Source of the DNA: Prevotella sp. CAG:924
Lineage (GTDB): Bacteria; Bacteroidota; Bacteroidia; Bacteroidales; Bacteroidaceae
Assembly: GCA_000431975.1 (NCBI GenBank)
Contig: HF988452.1
Coordinates: 1 to 30,251, forward strand
Reading direction: 5' to 3'
Length of the DNA: 30,251 nucleotides
The translations under genes and the position numbers were made by a program. Positions 24,813 to 30,251 of the stretch are shown in pieces. The notes under the pieces were generated by a model that saw only the letters and a program-made list of their open reading frames with translations, was not told the DNA's origin and searched no databases. The stretch's first letter is position 1, and each line of letters begins with the position of its first letter.

Positions 24813-24935
24813 CTACGCCTGCTTGTCCCTATTCATAAACGAAACGCACCCGGCTCTCTGCCTGATCGATTCAGAGATGACATTGAATGCCATCTGATCT
24901 GGTGAAGAACTCGTCTCCACAGGCTGACTGACCAT
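24813..24935 (-). CDS. Possible 40-codon ORF between blaI and the M56 gene
   Basis: The 244-bp gap between two genes of one probable operon contains a frame with protein-like composition: from ATG at 24935 it reads MVSQPVETSSSPDQMAFNVI and continues for 20 residues to a stop at 24813. The frame stays open upstream to just after the blaI stop (NGYFLNELPFDM) without another normal start codon. I do not recognise it. It could be a small protein, the remnant of a larger gene, or chance. Confidence 0.2.
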   Translation of the reverse strand: MVSQPVETSSSPDQMAFNVISESIRQRAGCVSFMNRDKQA

Positions 24936-24993
24936 GTCAAACGGGAGCTCATTAAGGAAATAGCCGTTTATCAGATATTTGGGCAGCTGTTCG

Positions 24994-25356
24994 TCATTTG
25001 TTCTCCTCCACCTTCTCTATAAGCTCTTTCAGCTCGTCGAGTGATATTTTCTCCTCTTTCACCAGTGTTGACACTACACTGAGATACGACTTACCAAAAA
25101 ACTTGTTGATCACATTGTTGAGCGAACCACGACTATAGCCTTCACGCGATATCTTCGGGAAATACGTATAGGTGCGGGTTTTCAGATTACGATGCGACAG
25201 GAATCCCTTCTCCTCAAGGATATGTACTAGCGTTGAGAGGGTATTCACATGGGGTTTGGGATCATCATAAAGCTCACGAAGCTCACGTATCTGCATCTCC
25301 CCCTTGTCCCAATAGTGGTTCATGATCTCCTCTTCCTTTCTTGTCAATGTCTTCAT
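24994..25356 (-). CDS. blaI: BlaI/MecI/CopY family repressor
   Basis: A 120-residue winged-helix repressor. MKTLTRKEEEIMNHYWDKGE is the family opening; the recognition part includes NTLSTLVHILEEKGFLSHR and TRTYTYFPKISREGY; the C-terminal helical part (SYLSVVSTLVKEEKISLDEL) is the dimerisation region that BlaR1-type peptidases act on in staphylococci. Size is normal for the family. It is the first gene of a pair with the M56 peptidase. The region upstream carries several AACTAA/TTAGTT half-sites, one of them a dyad inside the likely promoter, so it probably represses its own operon. Nothing nearby is a beta-lactamase, so the inducer need not be a beta-lactam; the symbol marks the family only. 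Confidence 0.92.
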   Translation of the reverse strand: MKTLTRKEEEIMNHYWDKGEMQIRELRELYDDPKPHVNTLSTLVHILEEKGFLSHRNLKTRTYTYFPKISREGYSRGSLNNVINKFFGKSYLSVVSTLVKEEKISLDELKELIEKVEENK

Positions 25357-25671
25357 AATGATTATATTTAGAATTACAACGCAAAAGAACTAAATTGCTT
25401 AGTTATTTGCAAGGAAATAGCAGTTAATAAAACTAAAACCACCCATTCTTTAACTAAGATAAATAGTTTATTGCGGTTTATATAGTTCTATTAACTAAAA
25501 TAAGTAGTCTAAATAATATCTTGGAATTAGATTCTGCAATTATGAAGCCTTCTGTTAATATTCACAATATGTATGTCGGCAGGCAATCCCTCCCTCTGCC
25601 TCTTCATGTAGCAAGTATCTCATGCTCCTTAACGGGCACGCCCGCCGACATTCATTCTTGTTAGTCAGCTC
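25357..25671. other. Intergenic region blaI / glycosyltransferase
   Basis: The left half is the control region of blaI. The right half, downstream of the minus-strand glycosyltransferase stop, has ATGTCGGC (25573-25580) facing GCCGACAT (25644-25651) 63 bp away, and a tight inner repeat CGGGC-ac-GCCCG (25633-25644). These may fold into a terminator-like structure for the glycosyltransferase transcript. No gene is seen. Confidence 0.5.
25382..25504 (-). promoter_or_regulatory. blaI promoter and operator cluster
   Basis: The dyad AACTAA (25388-25393) / TTAGTT (25399-25404) with a 5-bp centre fits a BlaI-type operator. On the minus strand a degenerate promoter, CTTG (25410-25413) and TTCTTTTG (25382-25389) with a 20-bp spacer, encloses it, so a bound repressor would block RNA polymerase. 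More half-sites lie upstream: AACTAA at 25431, 25452 and 25493, TAGTT at 25464 and 25483; the pair 25452/25464 makes a second imperfect dyad. Confidence 0.5.
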
Positions 25672-27234
25672 TCATTTCGCAAGGACAATCACGGCATAAG
25701 GCCCCACCACATAAGTCTTATATCCGGCAAACTTGTCCGCATACTTCTTCTTTGTCATCAATATTGACGCATGTCCGGGAACGGTTCCCGGAATACTATC
25801 CTTAGGCACTACAACTACATCGTGGCCCAGATAGACATCCATGTTCTCAGCCCTATTTATCTGCCATGTGCGGAAATCATCTGTCCCTATAGCCACTGCC
25901 ACTTTTCGTGCCTGTCCGCAAAGTGCTCCATAGCCTATATAGGCTCTTAGGTCACGCAGGTTCCATCCCCCTGTAAACACAGCCAGCAGTATTCCACCTG
26001 CCATGACAGAGATTGCCTTGTGTATGTCCTTCCGCCTTCCATAAACCACAATGAGAGTCAACACTCCACTTGCCGACAATATACCCGAGGCCAGATAGAG
26101 CAGTGGCAGTTCCAGCCATCCCGTCCCGCCTATATGTACGGCTATCGCAAAGGCCGGCAACGCCAGCACCAGGATGGCAGCCGGTATGGCTATCGACAGT
26201 CTGAGCCATTTGGATTTTTCGTATTCGGACATCATCATTGCCGCCAGATAGATCATGAACGGGAATGCCGGCAACAGATAAATGTGTATCTTCGAACTGA
26301 AGCACGAGAGCATCACGAATGTCGTCACGATTATGGTTGCGAAATATTGTTCCAGCTCCGACCATGAGTGCTTCCTGAATGTCGCCACAATGATCGTGCC
26401 CAAGACAAGCAATGACCAGGGAGCAATGGAATACCATATCGATATGCCGTAGAAATAAAAGGGCCGATCATGCGTGAATGCGTTCACTGCCCTGCCAAAT
26501 GTCTGATGGAACAACATATTGTCAAGATACGCCTGACCACCTTCTGCATAGGCCAGACCGAACCACGCCGCACACAGCAAGACCAGTACGCCCCATGTAC
26601 GAACACCCCAGTAGTAGCCAACCTGCCTTATGTCCTTCTTATACACCAAAAAGACGACAGATGACAACAGTGGCAACAGTATGCCGATAGGACCCTTGCT
26701 GAATATGGCCAGGAATACGTAAATCGGAAACAACCATCTCTCCGCCTTCGTACGGCCGTCTAGCATATGGCCGTCCTGCCCCGACCTGTACAGTCTGTAG
26801 AATGACCTGAGGGCAAGGACTATGAACATGCACATCAGCATATCCATTCTGAGCGTGACTGCCATGCCTGCAAACAAGGCGCTTGTAAGCAGCATCAGGC
26901 GGGCCGACAGGCGTCCCCGTCCATCCAGCTTGCTACCGCACCATCGGTCGAGCACGTCGACGACGACCAGCGACGGTACCAACGAGGCCAACGCAAGGAA
27001 CCACATCTGATGCGATCCTAAGAGCCACTTGCCTAACATCACTATCCACAGATAGAGAGGTGGCTTATCAGCATAAGGAATCCCGTGGTTCGTAAAGGTA
27101 AAGAAGGTATTGCTACGTATCGCTTCGTCAGCAATGCTCAGATACCTCAATTCATTATCAGGAGTAAAGTCGCGAAACAATAAGACGGGCAATAATGCAA
27201 TGCAGAAAATGGCATAGGGGATGTATCTCTTCAT
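25672..27234 (-). CDS. PMT/ArnT-like membrane glycosyltransferase (GT39/GT83 type)
   Basis: A 520-residue integral inner-membrane protein with roughly a dozen hydrophobic segments. The N-terminal loop after helix 1 reads FTPDNELRYLSIADEAI, with the acidic residues that act in catalysis in ArnT and PMT enzymes (usually DEPRY); it is followed by HGIPYADKPPLYLWIVML, which matches the ArnT substrate-loop signature NGxPYxxKPPLxxW. Such enzymes move a sugar from undecaprenyl phosphate to lipid A, protein or glycan on the periplasmic face. Whether it adds aminoarabinose is not shown: no arn biosynthesis genes are in the window. The last 80 or so residues are soluble. It has its own promoter with ideal spacing. 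Confidence 0.88.
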   Translation of the reverse strand: MKRYIPYAIFCIALLPVLLFRDFTPDNELRYLSIADEAIRSNTFFTFTNHGIPYADKPPLYLWIVMLGKWLLGSHQMWFLALASLVPSLVVVDVLDRWCGSKLDGRGRLSARLMLLTSALFAGMAVTLRMDMLMCMFIVLALRSFYRLYRSGQDGHMLDGRTKAERWLFPIYVFLAIFSKGPIGILLPLLSSVVFLVYKKDIRQVGYYWGVRTWGVLVLLCAAWFGLAYAEGGQAYLDNMLFHQTFGRAVNAFTHDRPFYFYGISIWYSIAPWSLLVLGTIIVATFRKHSWSELEQYFATIIVTTFVMLSCFSSKIHIYLLPAFPFMIYLAAMMMSEYEKSKWLRLSIAIPAAILVLALPAFAIAVHIGGTGWLELPLLYLASGILSASGVLTLIVVYGRRKDIHKAISVMAGGILLAVFTGGWNLRDLRAYIGYGALCGQARKVAVAIGTDDFRTWQINRAENMDVYLGHDVVVVPKDSIPGTVPGHASILMTKKKYADKFAGYKTYVVGPYAVIVLAK

Positions 27235-27295
27235 AAAACAGATGTTTCAGATAAAAGTTGTCGATCTGATTTTGATTATACAAGACATTTCCTCG

Positions 27296-27326
27296 CAAAG
27301 TTAGAGAATTTTGTCGGTTTGCCAAA
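27296..27326 (-). promoter_or_regulatory. Bacteroidetes promoter for the PMT/ArnT-like gene
   Basis: On the minus strand: TTTG (27323-27326), 19-bp spacer, TAACTTTG (27296-27303). Both boxes match the consensus exactly. The start codon is about 60 nt downstream. Confidence 0.8.
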
Positions 27327-27526
27327 TGTTTCCCGACCAATAAAAGTCATCCATGGGTCCATCCTTCGGTAAGGATCATTTCTGTTAACCCAAACCAGGT
27401 AAATCGATAAAATCAATATTTACCGTCTTATAACGTTTTAGGGAGATAATATCCCGGCGAAAAGATATAGGAGGCTCAGATCATTCTACACTATGCAGTC
27501 TATACCATTTCTTCCATACGGAATCT

Positions 27527-28123
27527 TTATACAGAATGTCTCTTTCCCTCTCCACGTGCCAATTCCGCCCTTATCCTACTGAGCGACTGTGGGGTGATGA
27601 ACAGATAAGATGCTATATATTTGAGTGGGACATGCTGCAACAGTTCCGCCTTCTCGGCCAGCAGCGTCTCGTATCTGTCGCGTGCCTTCGGTGCCCCGCT
27701 GCCGAGCAGCCACCGTTCCACCTCAAAGATCTCCTTCTCATATAGCCTGCGGCCTATGCGCGCCGCCTCTACCGACGACATGAAGAATTCCTCAGCAGCC
27801 TCACGGCTGATACCGTAGACCACACTGTCGCTCATGGATTCGAGCGTAATCATCGACGGTACATTGCCTACAAAGCACCACGAAGAGAACAGCAGATCGC
27901 CCTTCGAGGCAAACCAAAGGGTGATGTCGTTGCCGTCAGTATTAATGTACGACGCACGCCAGATGCCCTTCACGATGATATAGATATTGGTATTGCGTCC
28001 GCCCTTGCGTACAAGCGTCTCGCCTTTTTGTATCTCCAAACGTGTCATGTGCGCCTTGAGAGCCTCTACCTCTTCCATTGTGAGACCGCTCCGACGGCAC
28101 AGACACTCTTCAAATGTTTCCAT
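27527..28123 (-). CDS. Crp/Fnr family transcriptional regulator
   Basis: A 198-residue regulator. ATG at 28123 is chosen over an in-frame GTG two codons earlier. The cyclic-nucleotide-binding-like domain covers about residues 20-115 (IQKGETLVRKGGRNTNIYIIVKG, quoted in part; DLLFSSWCFVGNVPSM). A helical linker follows, and the C-terminal HTH reads VPLKYIASYLFITPQSLSRI, the usual ending of Bacteroidetes Crp-like proteins. There is no N-terminal cysteine cluster as in oxygen-sensing Fnr, although CLC occurs at residues 8-10. The effector is unknown. It lies 145 bp downstream of the MATE exporter on the same strand; such pairs are frequent in Bacteroidetes and suggest that it may regulate the exporter. 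Confidence 0.9.
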   Translation of the reverse strand: METFEECLCRRSGLTMEEVEALKAHMTRLEIQKGETLVRKGGRNTNIYIIVKGIWRASYINTDGNDITLWFASKGDLLFSSWCFVGNVPSMITLESMSDSVVYGISREAAEEFFMSSVEAARIGRRLYEKEIFEVERWLLGSGAPKARDRYETLLAEKAELLQHVPLKYIASYLFITPQSLSRIRAELARGEGKRHSV

Positions 28124-28167
28124 AATCACCCACTTTTAAACACATAATAGATCAACGTTCAAGTCGA

Positions 28168-28193
28168 GGAGCCGCACCGGCCGGTGCGGCTCC
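28168..28193. terminator. 26-bp perfect palindrome between the MATE and Crp genes
   Basis: GGAGCCGCACCGG (28168-28180) is followed directly by its exact reverse complement (28181-28193). As RNA it folds to an 11-bp, GC-rich stem with loop GGCC. It lies about 75 bp past the MATE stop. Minus-strand sequence after it (tcgacttg) has few T residues, so termination may be weak. Confidence 0.55.
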
Positions 28194-28268
28194 TTCCTTC
28201 GGACAAGCTACGGCCTTGCCTCTATTGACGCCTTCGCCTTGAATGCCTTATGAACACCGCATCCACCG

Positions 28269-29687
28269 TCAGGCTCCTATCTGATTGCCGTTGACAGCCT
28301 CACCTCCGGCTACGGCCATCCCTCTATCCGACGCAAAGGTAATAAATCCCTTTCTACTTCTCACATACATCATCAATATTAACAAGCTGGTAAGCACTTC
28401 TGCCACCGGCACCGCAAGCCATATACCATTCACCCCTGCCAGCTTTGGCATGAGCCAAAAGCTCAGAAGCATCAGCACATAGCCACGCATGACGGTGACG
28501 AACATGGCCGAGGCATCATGCTCTATGCTCTGATAATAGCCTATTGCCACGATGTTCACGGCAAAGGGGATGAAGCCGAGGGCAAACAGCGACATGCCGT
28601 TCACTGCCAGGGTGTTGGCCGGGAAGCCCGATGGTATGAACAGCGCGATAATGTCCGACACGAAGAAATGTGTGATCAGCAGAAACATCACCCCACTGCC
28701 GACCGCCGTCAGGAGAGCCAGACGGAAGGCCGTCCGCACCCTTTGCGACAGACACGCACCATGATTATAGCTCAGGATGGGCTGTGCCGACTGTGCTATG
28801 GCATTATAGACCATGAATATGATCGGGAAAATATAGCAGGCTATGCTGTAAGCGGCCACGCCGTCCTCTCCCAGATAGTCGATGAACACGTAGTTGCCTG
28901 CAAACATCATCGATGCTATGGCTGCCTCACAGAGCAACGAGGGAAAACCGAGACGGCAGATGTATCCCACGTTGCGGGCCGTCATGCGCAGGCTGCGCGC
29001 ATGGGTCTTCACACGACAAAAACGTATTGTACGGCCCATGAAAAACATATACCACAACACCATGCCCGCACCGGCGACATAACCGAGACTTGTCGCAATA
29101 CCGGCACCGATGACACCCCAGCGGAATACAAAGATGAACAGATAGTCGAGTATCAGATTCAATACAGCCGGAACTACATTGCACATCATCGCATAGCGTG
29201 GGGAGCCGTCAAGACGTATATAAAACATCCCGGCACTGAGCATCGCACTGAACACGAAGAAAGGCACCGCACCATAAATATATTCTACCGCCGGAGCAAG
29301 CAGACGGTCCGAGCTTCCCAACAGGCGCGACACCTCCGGCGCTCCCAATACGGAGAGCATGCTGAACGTCATCACGACAAGGCTCAGCGCCATCGCTGCC
29401 TGTGTGATGTTGATGCGCGCCGTCTTGGGCTTACCTTGCGACAGATGGATCGACGCTACGACCGATGCGCCGACGCCGAACATAAGTCCCAGACCCGTAT
29501 TTATAAGAAATAAGGGTGCTACGATATTAACAGCCGCCAAGGCATCGCTGCCAAGACCACGTCCCACAAAGATGCCATCGGTGATAACGAAAAGAGCCGA
29601 CGACACCATGCCAAGCAATGTCGGCATAAGCAATTTACCGAACAAACTGGACACCTTTGTTGTTCCGAAATCAATCTTATCTTTCAT
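28269..29687 (-). CDS. MATE family efflux transporter
   Basis: A 472-residue inner-membrane antiporter with about twelve hydrophobic segments in two similar halves. TKVSSLFGKLLMPTLLGMVS and ITDGIFVGRGLGSDALAAVN are the typical MatE opening; the second half repeats the pattern (VFIDYLGEDGVAAYSIACYI, then AIAQSAQPILSYNHGA, a well-conserved MATE segment). Members export cationic drugs, dyes or metabolites using Na+ or H+. It belongs to the DinF/MepA-like branch rather than classic NorM by its overall look; that placement is tentative. It is preceded by a TAATTTTG promoter element and followed by the palindrome and the Crp/Fnr gene. Confidence 0.93.
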   Translation of the reverse strand: MKDKIDFGTTKVSSLFGKLLMPTLLGMVSSALFVITDGIFVGRGLGSDALAAVNIVAPLFLINTGLGLMFGVGASVVASIHLSQGKPKTARINITQAAMALSLVVMTFSMLSVLGAPEVSRLLGSSDRLLAPAVEYIYGAVPFFVFSAMLSAGMFYIRLDGSPRYAMMCNVVPAVLNLILDYLFIFVFRWGVIGAGIATSLGYVAGAGMVLWYMFFMGRTIRFCRVKTHARSLRMTARNVGYICRLGFPSLLCEAAIASMMFAGNYVFIDYLGEDGVAAYSIACYIFPIIFMVYNAIAQSAQPILSYNHGACLSQRVRTAFRLALLTAVGSGVMFLLITHFFVSDIIALFIPSGFPANTLAVNGMSLFALGFIPFAVNIVAIGYYQSIEHDASAMFVTVMRGYVLMLLSFWLMPKLAGVNGIWLAVPVAEVLTSLLILMMYVRSRKGFITFASDRGMAVAGGEAVNGNQIGA

Positions 29688-29724
29688 ACCACTTAATCGT
29701 TATATATTTATTTCTATCGGGGCG

Positions 29725-29732
29725 CAAAATTA
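29725..29732 (-). promoter_or_regulatory. -7 element for the MATE gene
   Basis: On the minus strand this reads TAATTTTG, matching TAnnTTTG, 38 nt before the ATG. No -33 box is present at the usual distance. Confidence 0.5.
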
Positions 29733-30225
29733 AGTGTTTGGACACGAAATGCAGTTAACAAATGGTAATTTCTAAGATGCGCCATAAAACAGATGCATAA
29801 AAAGTATCCTTTAGGCATATTGGCTTCTCCTAAGAAAATATTTGTCCTATCACGGATAACGTTTACAGGATTCTATTCCCAAATTATATAAATCAAATCG
29901 TCATTAGACAATTTGCATGAACAATTTCCCTATGAATTCATTACGCCACATATCACTTAAATTTTGCTTTCCTTTTTCACTTACCCTACAAATGCCAGCG
30001 CGCCCGCAGGATCATTCACCTAACGTTGGATTTTATACGATTGGACTCCGACGGACCATCCTTCCCTAAAAAGTTAACGGCTTCGAACTATATTCACACC
30101 CGGACCTGTCAGGATATCCTGGATACATATTCAAGCTATCCACCCCTCTGGCAACGATCCAAAAATGTCCAACGAGAAAACAGGAAAAATCATTTCTGAT
30201 TTTCTTTTGAGCAGTAGTATCATTA

Positions 30226-30251
30226 GTGTCCCGTTAAAATTGGGACGAGTT
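30226..30251. mobile_element. Possible terminal inverted repeat of an insertion sequence
   Basis: The window ends in GTGTCCCGTTAAAATTGGGA plus CGAGTT. The internal pair GTCCC (30228-30232) and GGGAC (30242-30246), and the start GTGTCCCG, resemble left ends of IS elements common in Bacteroidetes. No transposase is in the window, so this is only suggestive. Confidence 0.35.

Larger units (their letters stand above)
29688..30251. other. Right-end noncoding region
   Basis: These 564 bp contain no supported gene. The left part carries the MATE promoter; the rest is AT-rich without clear structure, except for the IS-like tip in the last 26 bases. Confidence 0.6.

Noticed and set aside
25672..27234. 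Calling the membrane glycosyltransferase ArnT and inferring polymyxin resistance
   Set aside because: Only the general GT39/ArnT signature is seen; no aminoarabinose biosynthesis genes are present, so the acceptor and donor are unknown.
28518..29513. 331-codon plus-strand frame opposite the MATE gene
   Set aside because: Antisense shadow; His/Arg/Gln-rich, with no hydrophobic core or motif.

Overview
The window looks like chromosomal DNA from a Bacteroidales bacterium, most likely Prevotella or a close relative. The evidence is repeated use of the Bacteroidetes sigma factor motif TAnnTTTG (in several places with TTTG about 19-20 bp upstream), few Shine-Dalgarno sequences, and the gene families present: an O/P-type porin, a PorE-like OmpA lipoprotein of the type IX secretion system, a Mrp without the usual CPxC, and an M56/BlaR1-like sensor carrying a TonB domain. 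All assignments are by reading motifs and comparing with remembered family features; no database search was possible.

Positions 1-16.7 kb are mostly housekeeping genes: pyruvate kinase (-), an O/P porin (+), an ATP-grasp-like protein of unknown function (-), an AAA_14/DUF4143-type ATPase (+), the large pyruvate:ferredoxin oxidoreductase nifJ (+), a DUF3298 lipoprotein (+), the Fe-S carrier ATPase Mrp (+), a PorE-like lipoprotein (+), then a compact minus-strand operon nitroreductase - KdsC-like HAD phosphatase - Maf in which both junctions overlap as TAATG, and a hexapeptide-repeat acetyltransferase (-). Pyruvate kinase makes pyruvate and PFOR oxidises it to acetyl-CoA, so two consecutive steps of anaerobic carbon flow are encoded here, though not as one operon.

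Positions 17-23.1 kb are accessory and partly decayed. An AraC regulator precedes the beginning of a TonB-dependent receptor that runs, after its plug domain, straight into the body of a PepSY transmembrane gene in another frame: a deletion scar that destroyed the receptor and beheaded the PepSY gene. Next come an isolated family 2 glycosyltransferase and about 1.5 kb of AT-rich DNA with no credible gene but with degenerate 22-bp repeats and possible gene and IS remnants.

Positions 23.1-30.25 kb, all on the minus strand, hold a BlaI-type repressor and an M56 (BlaR1-like) membrane peptidase whose sensor is replaced by a TonB C-terminal domain plus a plug-like tail, a PMT/ArnT-like glycosyltransferase, a Crp/Fnr regulator and a MATE exporter. 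The last 26 bases resemble the tip of an insertion sequence. I did not find CRISPR arrays, tRNA or rRNA genes, or an intact mobile element. The observations most worth following are the TonB/PepSY deletion fusion, the repressor/sensor pair with its cluster of AACTAA half-sites, and the decayed interval with the 22-bp repeats.
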